From: Dactylorhiza incarnata | Taxonomy: Eukaryota > Streptophyta > Magnoliopsida > Asparagales > Orchidaceae | Length of the DNA stretch: 64,000 nt | Reading direction: 5' to 3' | NCBI GenBank assembly: GCA_033032865.1 | Contig: JAWHQI010000005.1 | Location: 4,798,001 to 4,862,000 of the forward strand | Shown: piece by piece, positions 49,089 through 60,109 of the stretch | Numbering within the stretch: position 1 is the stretch's first letter | Layout: every line of letters starts with the position of its first letter | The notes under the pieces: generated by a model | What the model was told of the DNA's origin: nothing | Databases searched by the model: none | Seen by the model: only the letters and a program-made list of their open reading frames with translations | Translations under genes and position numbers: made by a program

Positions 49089-49876
49089 ATGGTTTCACAA
49101 CCGGTAATAATGGCGCATTATGATCTTGCTTTCAGTGAGGGTCAAGGGATTAGTAGACCTCCACTATTTACCGATACTGATTATAATTATTGGAAAACAA
49201 GAATGCGTTGTTTTCTAAATGCCTTAGATAATGATGTGTGGGGTATGGTGGAACAATGCTACTCTCCACCAACATTTATTGTTGGAGATGTTATTATGGA
49301 AAAACCGAGAGATAGATGGGATGACAATGATAAGTTAAGATGCAAGAATTATGCCAAAGCTATGAATGCTTTATTTTGTGCTTGGATAGAATGGAATTTA
49401 ATAGAACTTGTGCTTGCGAAACTGCTTATGATATATGGAATTTATTAGAACTCACTCATGAAGGTACTTCGCAGGTCAAGGATTCAAAGCTTTTCCAACT
49501 TGAATCTGAATACGAGAAATTCCGGATGGAGACAGATAAAGACATTGATTCGATGTACATAAGGTTTACCAAGATCATCAATGACTCAAAAGTGCTCAGT
49601 GTTAGCTATAATTCCAGAGACATTAATTCTGTTAATAATAACTTCAAAAATTCAAATGTTACCTCATTTTCCAGCAAGAGTTTATCCAAAACTCCAAAAA
49701 GGGTCTCATCCCCTTTTATATCGTGTGCCAAATGTCATTTATTTGGACACACCTCAAACTTTTGTAGGAAAAAGGGCCGTAGTGCTATAAAGCAAATCTG
49801 GGTGCCTAAGGTTTCCACCTATTCTATGGGAGGAACCTCTTGGGTATCCGGATCTTTACTCTCGTCTCCTTTTTAG
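49089..49876 (+). pseudogene. Gag of element F (frameshifted, internally deleted)
   Basis: Two ATGs (49089 and 49110) open the frame; GISRPPLFTDTDYNYWKTRM is a typical copia Gag start. A one-base indel near 49385 moves the frame. After FTKIINDSKVL (about 49590) the sequence jumps to SVSYNSRD, losing the region that in G encodes the first knuckle and coiled coil. The last knuckle CAKCHLFGHTSNFC and the WVPKVSTYSMGGTSW motif remain. The frame ends at TAG 49874-49876, with pol continuing in the same frame. Confidence 0.85.
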
Positions 49877-52800
49877 GTATGTTGGCAGGCTAAGGACAAA
49901 AAGGACGTGTGGTATTTGGACTCGGGATGCTCCAAACACATGACGGGAAACAAAGCAAAGTTCCTTAGCCCTGAGATGAAGAAAGGAGGGATGGTGACAT
50001 TTGGTGATAATGGAAAAGGAAGGATCATGGGCATCGACACAGTGGGTAACGATTCTTTTTCAATCTCAAATGTTTTATTTGTAGATGGCTTAAAACATCA
50101 TTTAATTTTAATTAGTCAATTATGTGATATAGGCTTAAATGTATTATTTGAATCATCTACAAATCTTTGCAAAATAATAAATTTTAAAACAAATGATGTC
50201 GTACTCACCGCACCTAGAATGCATAATGTTTATATGATTACTTTTAATGATCTTTCAAATTCTTCTTTAAAATGTTTTATTTCTAAAAATGAAGAATTAG
50301 AACTTTGGCATAGACGTCTTGGTCACTCTAGCACCAAAGTTATTTTGAAATTATCAAAAGATAAATTAATTAATGGTTTACCTATGCTTAATGGTAATTT
50401 ATCTTCTCTTTGTATGCCTTGCCAAAAAGGAAGGTTTTCAAAAAATTCATTTAAAAGCAAAATTGTAATTTCTACATCTAGACCACTTCAATTAATTCAT
50501 ATGGATCTATTTGGACCGGTTAGCACTTCAAGTCTAGGTGATAGAAAATATACTTTTGTAATAATTGATGATTATTCTAGATTTTGTTGGACTTTATTTC
50601 TATCTTCCAAATCCGATGCATTTCTTGAATTTACTAAACTATGCATTCGTATTCAAAATGAACTTGATTTAAAAATTAAATGCATACGTTTGGATCATGG
50701 GGGAGAATTTGAAAATGATAAATTTTCTTCTTTTTGTGATGATTTAGGAATTAAACATGAATTTTCCGCTCCTCGCACCCTCAACAAAATGGTGTAGTGG
50801 AGAGGAAAAATAGAACCCTTCAAGAGCTGGCACGCACTATACTTTGTGAATATGGGTTGCCTAAATCATTTTGGGCCGAAGCGGTTAATACTTCATGTTA
50901 TATCATTGATCATGTCATGCTTCGACCTATTTTAAAATTGACACCTTATGAGCTTTACTTTAAAAGAAAACCTAATGTATCTTATTTTCATGTCTTTGGT
51001 TGTAAGTGTTTTATTTTAAACACTAGAGATGCACTAGGAAAATTTGATGAAAAATGTGATGAGGGAATTTTCATTGGGTACTCTTCAACTAGTAAGGCTA
51101 ATAGAATTTATAATAAACGAACTAAAATAGATGAAGAGTCTATACATGTAAGATTTGATGAGTTTGTTCCTTGTGTAGATACTAATCATACAGGAAACGA
51201 AGACGAACCCCTTTCCCCTTTGGAGCATGAGGATGATGAATTGCTTGGAGAAAAAGAAGAGGAGAAAGAAGAGGAACAAGTGGAATATGTTCCTCCAAGT
51301 GTGCTACAATTTTCAAAGGATCATCCAAGGGAGCTTGTGATAGGAGAACCGTCAAAAGGGGTAAGTACTCGTTCTTCTTTACATGAGTCTTTTTCAAACC
51401 TTTGTTTTGTATCCGAAGTAGAACCAAAAAATGTTTCAACCGCTTTAAATGATGAATTTTGGTTTTTAGCTATGAATGATGAATTAAATCAATTTGAACG
51501 GAATAAGGTTTAGAATTTAGTAGAGAGGTCATCTAATCATCCAGTTATATGAGTTAAATGGATTTTCAAAAATAAACTAGATGGTGACTCTAGGATAACA
51601 AGGAATAAAGCTAGACTAGTTGCACAAGGATATTCACAAATTGAAGGGGTAGATTTTGATGAAACATTTGCTCCCGTTGCTCACCTAGAATCAATTAGAA
51701 TATTTCTTGCATTTGCAAGTTTTAAAAGATTTAAATTATTCCAAATGGATGTTAAAAGTGCATTTTTAAATGGGATTATAAAAGAAGAAGTTTATGTAGA
51801 ACAACCCCCCGGTTTTGTGAGTAAAAAATTTCCAAATCATGTGTATAAGTTAGAAAAAGCGCTTTATGGATTAAAGCAAGCGCCTCGTGCTTGGTATGAT
51901 AGATTAACATTATTTCTAATAAAGCACGGTTATAAAATGGGAAGTGCAGATAATGCACTCTTCATTAAGCTTGTAAATAATGATTTGATTATATTGCAAA
52001 TTTATGTGGATGATATTATTTTTGGAGCCACTAATGAAGAGTTATGTAATGAAGTAGTTTTAGTGATGAAAAATGAATTTGAAATGAGCTTGGTAGGAGA
52101 ACTCACTTATTTTCTAGGATTTCAAATCTCACAAAAACAAGATGGTATATAAATTTGTCAAACTAAATATGTTCATGATATTCTTAAAAGATTTGGATTT
52201 GAAAACCTAAAACAAGCTAATACACCAATGAGTGCATCACTAAAATTAGGAAAAGATGAAGCCGGTATTTCTATTGATCAAACATTATATAGAGGAATGA
52301 TCGGCTCATTGCTATATTTAAGCGCATCTAGACCTGATGTTATGTTTTCCATTTGTTTATGTGCTAGATTTCAAGCTAACCCAAAAGAATCACATTTGAA
52401 AGTGGTTAAACGTATTTTTAGATATCTAACCAGAACATCTAGATTAGGCTTATGGTATCCTCATAATGATTATTTTATTTTACATGGTTTTTCTGATTAG
52501 GACTATGCGGGATGTTCATTAGATCGTAAGAGCACTAGTGGCACGTGTCATTTTATAGGCTCTTCACTCATATCATGGTCGAGTAGCAAACAGAATTATG
52601 TTGCCCTCTCCACCACCGAGGCTGAATATATCGCATTAGGTAGTTGTTGTGCACAAGCCTTATGGATGACCCAAATGTTAGAGGACTTTGGTGTTTATCT
52701 AAATAACATAGAATTAAAGTGTGACAATAAGAGCGCTATAGATCTCACAAACAATCCCGTACATCATTCTAGATCGAAATATATAGATATCCGACATCAT

Positions 52801-52950
52801 TTTATCAGAGATCATATTAAGAAGGAACATGTTAAAATTAGCTTTATAGAGACTGAATCACAACTTGCAGACATTTTTACCAAACCTCTACCCGACGCAC
52901 GTTTTCACATACTTAGGTTAGAACTAGGTGTCTTAGAAATGTCACTTTAA
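49877..52950 (+). pseudogene. Pol of element F (five stops, one frameshift)
   Basis: It follows the amber codon in frame ([24 protein letters not shown]). The integrase has HMDLFGP; RLDHGGEF replaces the usual RSDHGGEF. A base lost at about 50787 in CCTCGCACCC shifts the frame just before the catalytic Glu. The integrase C-terminus is open to 51513, then TAG and TGA break the reverse transcriptase start. YVDD and [11 protein letters not shown] are intact within 51745-52152. Stops near 52150 and 52500 flank RNase H pieces, and the end TKPLPDARF is at 52950. Confidence 0.87.
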
Positions 52951-54874
52951 CACTTATAAACAAAAAAAAACAATCAAAATTATCTTATGTACTATGTAAT
53001 ATTTGTTCGTATTTTAAAAAAAAAATCAAAATCAATAAAAAAATAAAAACTATTGAAAAACCACCGAAAACATTCTAATAGAGCCTTCAAATCAACTCCA
53101 TAATGTTTGAAATTTCAACTGTAAGAAGGTCTCTTTCCCATACAAAGGAATCATGAAAAAGATTTTTCAAAAAGTCAAAACTTAGTGTTCTGTCTCGGCG
53201 TTAAGAAGCTAACACCTGGCGTTAGCTCTTTTGCTCCAATTTTTTTTCTTGTTTTTAAATAATTTCTGGTATTATTTTAATGTTATGTGTGTTTTTATTT
53301 CTCTGTTTGTAAAAAGTTTCCTATCTTTTTTTTTTTTCTGTAAAACAAAATTTAATTTCTTTTCAAAAAAAAAATATATTTTCTCATGCATTATTTTGGG
53401 TGTATATCTCTGGTATAGAATATCATTTACTGAAAGGGCTATTAAAGACTTCTATGTTTCACCGGTAAATATTTATAAAAAAACAAATATAAAATTACAA
53501 AACAATTTCAAAGAACAAAAATATTTTTTTTGTTTATTGTTATGTTCATATATCAACATTCAAAAATTAAAAAAACAAATGATTGTTATTCATTGCCATT
53601 GTCAAGGATGATTAATTATATCAATTAAAGATTAAATACAATGTTTAATTTAACTTTCAAGTTTTTTCAAAACATTGTCTTGTATCTCTCTTGCCTTGAA
53701 TAATATCTTAATAATGTGCAAAGAATTTGGTTTTAGATTACATGTGTAGAAATGTTTTTACATGCCTCTAAGTATGAGTAAAGATTTTATCTTTGATAAT
53801 GATTTTCTCACTTACACTTTTTTTGTTAATCTACATATGTTTTAAATCTTATTGCATGATTGTATAGTATAAGAACTTCCTTTGAATCTCATAAATAGTT
53901 TACCTACACAACATTGAATTATTTATCGAATTCTTTGTTCTTCATGCACATGTGATCAGAGAAATGTGGTTTTTAGAATATAAATTTATATGTTTGAAAA
54001 AACAAGTGAATTTGGAGTCCTTGGTCACAAAATTAAAAAAAAAAACATTTATGACAAGGAAAACTCTGCCAAAAATTGTAAAGTGTCTTGTGCAAACAAC
54101 ATTTTGACCATTTCTCTTTAAAAAGAAAAATCATTATGTGCATTGAAATTTGTGGAAGTAAAGTTATTTATGTTTAGTTCAAGTTATGCTCTTACATAAC
54201 ATATTTTCAGGTGATTTGATTTATACACTTGTATACTTTATCAAAACACCCTTATTGACCACATCATTATCATTTATAAGACTTCCACTCATGAGAATTG
54301 GACCTAAAGCTTATCTACACTATTCTCTAAAATCATGAGTAAATGCACTAGATAACAACGCATGATCTTTTCAATGTTTATGTTTACTTGAAATGCAAAT
54401 TAACTTACATTGTCAAGATATCTTTACTTGATATTAAATAATCTTGCTTACTAATTTTAAAATTCGAATTTCAAATGAACTTGCAACTTTTATAATTCAA
54501 GCATCTACTTATTTGATTCAAACGCTTATTATACATTTGTATTTCGAATTTTTTTAAGAGATGCTTCAAAATTGCTTTCGTTGTGTTCACTATTTTTTTT
54601 ACAAAGTTGTTAGTATATTTGCATAATGCATATATTTTATATTGCTATTACTTTAACCCACCTCCTTTTGATTATAACAAAAGGGGGAGAATAAATTGAA
54701 GGCATAAGAAATCTATTATTTAGGGGGAGTAAAATAGAAAATGCATTCATGTAGGGGGAGCATCCATATAGGGGGAGTATGCATATTATCACGCTTAACA
54801 TATATACTATAAACACTACTCTAATTATGTTTTATTTCTTATTAGTGGATTTGTTATTATCAAAAGGGGGAGAT
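52951..54874 (+). other. AT-rich non-coding region of F between pol and 3' LTR
   Basis: No credible coding region; a 126-codon ORF at 53231-53611 is low-complexity AT-rich sequence. Near its start lies one copy of the LTR motif: AGCTAACACC and GGCGTTAGCT arms at 53207-53227. At its end are five GGGGGAG tracts (about 54685, 54723, 54755, 54771 and 54866), the last being the polypurine tract. This is the position occupied by ORF3 in B and C. Confidence 0.75.
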
Positions 54875-56090
54875 TGTTGGAGATTGTGTTCCACATCTCT
54901 TTGTTTGAGAATAACAAATCACATTATGTATTTGATCTTGCTTGTGTTTATAGTGTGCAGGTACTATAGTTAAATGACCCTATGAATATGATGCTGATTA
55001 ATAATGATTCTCTGAAAAGAGAGTTAACGCCCCGCGTTAAGTAGCTAACTCCCAGCGTTAGTGGCTAACACCCCGCGTTAGTAGATAACGCTCCGCATTA
55101 ATTTTTGTCGAGAAGGAATCTATCGAGATGAAATGCCGTCGAGAAGGAGTCCATCGAGAAGCCAGAGACAACGCCAGCGTTGACTCTTAACGCCTGCGTT
55201 GAGTCCACGAATCTGCCATGATCCCGATGGTTGCACGATCTCAGCCATGACAGTGCACGTTCACTAATGTTGGCGTTAGCTATTAACGCCACACGTTAGC
55301 TCCCGTGTCTATTTAAAGACCTGATTTCGTTGCTCAAAGTTACATGCATCCAAGCCTTCATTCCAGACTTTTGAGAGAGCATTTCATCCAGAATTCAGAA
55401 GATTACTCTCATTACCACTATTGAAGAATAAGAGTGAGAAGGAGATTTTAACGACAAATTTGAAGAAGGACGCCTGCTTAAATCTGACATGGTCATTGCA
55501 TATCTTCAACATCTCCTTCAGCACTCTTCAATATAGGGAGTCTTTTGTTCTGATTTTAATTTTATCTTTTCATATTTTCTTGTAACGGTAGTGAAATCGC
55601 CGCCTTGCATGTGGCGACTAGGCCGAGTTTGATTTAGGGGGAAATTCGCCGCCTTGTGCATGGCGACTAGGTATAGGGTAGATCTAGGGGGTGGCTAGAG
55701 GCCTTATCTGGGGATAGATAGGCTATAGCCAACCGGTCCTTGGGAGAAGGACCGATGAAGGAACAAAAAAGTGATTTTTATCTTGTCGCATTTATTTCAA
55801 GTGTTATTGAAATTATATATTTGTAATCATCTTCTTGAAATATATAATATTCATTTTTATCTCTGATTGTCTGAAAGTGTATTTCATTTAAGATTGTGCA
55901 AGTAAAATCACTTTGAATATTTCTACAAAAATATTTTTTGGAGAGATAACGCCCGTCGTTAACTATTTAACGCCAGGCGTTAGCGACAGAACCAAAAAGG
56001 TTTTCTGTTATTTTAAAATTTGTCAGTTTATCTCAAAAATAGTAAACCCCTTATTCACCCTCCACTCTAAGGGAGCCATCAGATCCAACA
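54875..56090 (+). repeat. 3' LTR of element F
   Basis: The 1216-bp partner of the 5' LTR has scattered substitutions, such as AGATTGTG for AGCTTGTG at the start. It ends CCAACA before the TSD GGAAC. Confidence 0.93.
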
Positions 56091-56175
56091 GGAACGAGTT
56101 TTGTTGCACTCGTATTGATTAAACGAGTCTAACACAACTGACGGAAGTCGATTCAGAGTATGTATGGTCACTATT
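56091..56175 (+). repeat. 158-bp tandem repeat, right fragment
   Basis: After F's TSD the unit continues (TTGCACTCGTATTGA, CGAGTCTAACACAACTGACGG, GTATGGTCACTAT) and then stops at about 56175, where unrelated sequence begins. Confidence 0.8.
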
Positions 56176-56661
56176 CTACCTTATAGGTGTTTGAGTCACT
56201 TTTATTGGGTAACTTATGGTCTTAGTGGCCCAATAATAGTCGGGATGTTACACGAGATACACACCCAGCGCACATCTATTTGAGCGCGCATGCACTGCAT
56301 GCGCGACACCTTTGGCGCACGTGCGTATCCCTTGGGCGCGCATGCGTATCCCTTGGGCGTGCGTGCACCCACATGGGCGCACGTGTGCACCCCACACACA
56401 CCGATGCCATGCCACCATAGCCTCCCATCATTGTCGTTCGACACTGAAACCTCTGATGAACCTACCCAGGCTTCCCAGATTGCCCAGACCGCCTGGGGGG
56501 CATCGCTGCCACTTTCAAAAAATTGGTAATCGATGTGACCAGAATCACACAACCTCATTCGTCAGCTCAAATTCCAAGAGTGCGCAATTACCAAGGCACC
56601 CCTCGGAAAATTATAAAAAGGCCTCATGCCTTCTTTTGAAGACAAGCAACCAAGAAGAGAA
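56176..56661 (+). repeat. Probable LTR fragment H (U3 with GCGCATGC dyads and TATA box)
   Basis: A GC-rich block (56280-56400) holds a dyad with perfect 10-bp arms CGCGCATGCA/TGCATGCGCG around one C (56285-56305), plus repeats of GCGCATGCGTATCCCTTGGG. TATAAAAA follows at 56612. The layout matches the promoters of the other elements, and the fragment is cut by G at 56662. Its start, family and relation to the neighbouring tandem repeat are not resolved. Confidence 0.45.
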
Positions 56662-57931
56662 TGTTGGAACATGCTTTCGGCATCCCTTGGTTTGAGAATA
56701 ATAAATCCATTGTATTTGATCATAGTTGCCATGTGTTTATAGTGTGCATGAACTTCAGCTTTCATGACCCTATGAGTACAATAAAGAAAGGCAATGATGC
56801 TCTGTTGCTAACACAACACATTAACGCTGCCGCTGGCAGGAGCGACGACTTAATTCGAAATATCGTCGAGATGGAAATATCATTGAGAATGGAATATCGA
56901 CGTGACTCAGATATAACAAGCTCTACCACTGGAGATAGGGCCAACATATTTGGAAACAACGTTGAGATGGCAATATCGTCAAGAATGGAATATCGACGGG
57001 ACTCAAATATAACAAGTTCTACCCCGACCCATTAATTCTAATGCCCGACGGTAACTTATGGAAGGCCCGCCATCATGCTACTAATTGAGGAGCAAAAGAG
57101 GAAGGAGATCTTTATGGCAAGGAAAGGTATAATGCTAACACGACGCATTAGTATTACCGCAGGGCGGTAGGAGGGGCTGCCAAATTTGGAGCAAGAATGT
57201 TGCCAAAGTTGACTCAATCCGTGTGCCAGGCTATTGCCTAAAGAGGCTACCGCTCAGCGGTAGAACTACCGATGGCGCTAGGATCTGAGTCAATTTAAAG
57301 AGTGGTCCTCCTTCTTTTAGTGGTGTCGATTAACGACCCAACAAAGCTACAACTCCTGAACTTTCGTGGGAGCCTCCTCCTTGCAGCCAAGAGAACTCCA
57401 TCAACCTTCGTGAACACAAAGAACTGGAAGAGGATCAATCTCGCTTATTCTACGTGAAGGTCGTATGCACCAAATCTAATGACTACTTCGGCGCGCCTTT
57501 GACATCATCTTCAAGTTCAACCTATGAGTTTTTTTTGATATTTTAGTTTTATTATTGTTTGTAACTCTTATCGTTTGTCGGTCGAGAAATTTGCTTGTGG
57601 TCGGAGACTATGGCCTTGCGAGGACTAGGGAGAATTCACCGCGTGGGTGTGGAGACTAAGTTTAGGGTTATATCTATGGGCGGCTGGAGGCCTCATCTGG
57701 GAGAGATATGCTAGAGCCAACCGGTCCTTGGGAGAAGGGTCGGTATAGAAAACCAAAAAGGTTTTTAACGTTCGCCTCAATTCCAAGCGTCATTGAGATC
57801 AAATTTTGTAATCATTTTTAAAGCAATAATATTATCTTTTTCTCTAGCATTGACTGCTTATCTCTCATCTTTGGAATCTAAACAAAAAGGGAGTTCTCTG
57901 TCACTAACGCCGAGCGGTAACTTCTACCGCT

Positions 57932-57967
<36 letters not shown>

Positions 57968-58145
57968 AGCAACAAAGAATTCATCTCTCTTGCTTGATGC
58001 AACTCTATTTCGTAAAATCATATATCATTATCCTAAGATAAACATTTTCATAAAATATATTTCATACATAATTATAATTTCACTTAAGTTTTAAAAATTT
58101 TAAAACACTTATTCACCCCCTCTAAGGGCGCCTACAGATCCAACA
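56662..58145 (+). repeat. 5' LTR of element G
   Basis: The 1484-bp LTR starts TGTTGGAACATG and ends ATCCAACA, with the first 150 bases and U5 alignable to F. Its dyads use ACCGC/GCGGT instead of F's TAACGC: a perfect one at 57247-57263 has arms CTACCGCT/AGCGGTAG. A 35-base G run (57932-57966) interrupts a half-site TACCGCTGG. A weak U5 stem-loop lies at 58106-58129. Confidence 0.85.
57932..57966 (+). repeat. Homopolymer run of 35 G
   Basis: Thirty-five consecutive G residues lie in the LTR of G, directly after TACCGCT. A second run of 21 G occurs at 58222-58242, where F has the short tracts GAGGGTCAAGGG. Confidence 0.9.
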
Positions 58146-58172
58146 AGTGGTATCAGAGCAGGTTATTCCAAA

Positions 58173-60109
58173 ATGGTCTAACAACCAGAAATAATGGCGC
58201 TCCATGATCTCGCTTTTTCATGGGGGGGGGGGGGGGGGGGGGCAGAGGATAAGTAGACCTCCAGTTTTCACTGGAACTGATTATAACTACTGGAGAACTC
58301 TGATGCGTTATTTTCTAATAAATTTAGATTTATATGTCTGAACTTGGGTAGAACAACGTTATACTACACCTACATTTATTGTTGGAGATGTAATCATGGA
58401 AAAACCTAGAGATAAATGGGATGAGGGAGATAAAAGTAGATGCAAAAATAATGCTAAAGCAATGAACGCCTTATTTTATGCTTTAGATAGAATTGAATTA
58501 TATTGAGTTAGTGCTTGCGAAACAACTTACGATATCTGGAATTTATTGGAAATAAATCAAGAGGGTACTTTGCAGGTTAAAGACTCAAAGCTATTCCAAC
58601 TGGAATCAGAGTTTAAAAGATTCAGAATGGATGCAGACGAGGACGTAGACTTGATGTACACTCTCTTTACCATGATCGTCAACGCTTCAAAGATACTCAG
58701 GAAAACTTTCTCTAACAGTGACTTGGTGAGGAAAATCCTTCAGTCTCTCCCTCTGAAGTTCAATCTGAAGGCGATGGCTATCTCCGAGTCACATGATCTA
58801 AGATGGCTCCAGATTGAGAGCCTCATTGGTAATCTCAAAAACCATGAGGTTGAACTCAAAATCCAAGATGAAGAATACAACAAAGAGTCGAAGAAGAAAG
58901 CCTTGGCACTCAAGTCAAGGAAAGAGGATGACGGCGAGGAGGAGGATGAAGAGAGCCTTTTCATGAAAAATTTCATAAAGTTCATGAAGAACCCGGAAAG
59001 GAGGAACACCTTCCATAAGTATTTTCGAAATGGCTCATCATCCAAAAAGGAGAAAAAGGATAAAGCAAGCGACGAAGATGAGCGGCATACACCAGAGTGC
59101 TTCCACTGTAGGAAGACCAGACATATACGAAGCCAGTGTCCAAAGTACCTAAAAGAACAAAAAGAAAAAATGGCACAAAGGAAAGGAGAGGAAGAAAGTT
59201 CTGAAGGCGGGAACATGGGGTGACTCTTCATTCGAAAGCTCAAACGACTCTACTTCAAGCGACGACGAAGTGGCAAATTTATGCCTCATGGGAAGAAGCC
59301 CTGAATCATCGGATGACGATTGCAGTGTCCAAAGTGACACTGAGGTATTTCCTTCTACTTATGAAGATCTTTATATTGAATATATTAAAACCTGCAAATT
59401 TTTCAATAGAGGTCTAAAAGATCTTTTAAAAACTGAAAATAAAATTTGTTTAAAACAAAATCAAAAGTTAACTAAGAAAATAAAATTTTTGGGAAAAGAG
59501 AAGGAGTCTTGCCAAGAGAATGATCACTATTTGGTAAGGATAAAAGAACTAGAAAACGATCTTTCTAAGACTCTCTCAAATATTGAATCTCTTACAATAC
59601 AAAAGGAAGACTTAGAAAGAAGTTCAAAAAACTCTCATTCTCAAATTGAAGATGGAAAGAAAAGTTTTGCAAATAAAAGTGGAAATCTAGTTAATAAAAA
59701 TACGTTCTTAAAAGCCCGGATCCATGACTTGAGCATGACTATAGAAAAATTTGGAGTTGGCCAGAAGTCTCTTGACACGATTTTGGCCAACTAAAGGCAT
59801 AGAAGTTACCTCCCGGCGGTACCTCTTACCGCTGGCGATAGTAGCAGAAATAATAATTCTTATAATAACAAATTAACACTGTTTTCTTCTGGTTCCCCAC
59901 CCTCCAGCAAGAGTCCAAAGAAAAGTTTGAAAAAGGTCTCAACTCCTTTTGTGTCTTGTGCTAAGTGCTTTCACTTTGGACATACCATGAAATCTTGTAG
60001 AATGAATGGACGATGTGCGTTTAAGCAAATATGGGTGCCTAAGGTTTCCACCTACTCTATGGGAGGAACCTCTTGGGTATCCAGATATTTACTCTCATCT
60101 TCTTTTTAG
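58173..60109 (+). pseudogene. Gag of element G (multiple stops and frameshifts)
   Basis: The ATG at 58173 is followed at once by TAA, and a G run distorts the start. The best-kept stretch is 58546-59223, with the Gag core and a first knuckle CFHCRKTRHIRSQC. A frameshift near 59220 leads to an acidic and coiled-coil part (59270-59794). The last knuckle CAKCFHFGHTMKSC and WVPKVSTYSMGGTSW lie at 59927-60109, ending with TAG at 60107-60109. Between these is a non-coding patch with TACC/GGTA dyads (59806-59850). It shows what F has lost from its gag. Confidence 0.83.

Larger units (their letters stand above)
47846..56090 (+). mobile_element. Sirevirus-like LTR retrotransposon F, degenerate, without a recognisable ORF3
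   Basis: The 8,245-bp element has perfect TSDs GGAAC (47841-47845 and 56091-56095). LTRs of 1215 and 1216 bp start TGTTGGAG and end ATCCAACA. The PBS reads TTGGTATCATAGG, slightly mutated. Gag has an internal deletion, pol has five stops and one frameshift, and 1.9 kb of AT-rich DNA with five GGGGGAG tracts takes the place of ORF3. LTR and proteins resemble element G. Confidence 0.92.

Noticed and set aside
53231..53611. 126-codon ORF after pol of F as an ORF3 remnant
   Set aside because: Phe/Lys/Asn-rich translation of AT-rich DNA with no similarity to ORF3 of B or C.
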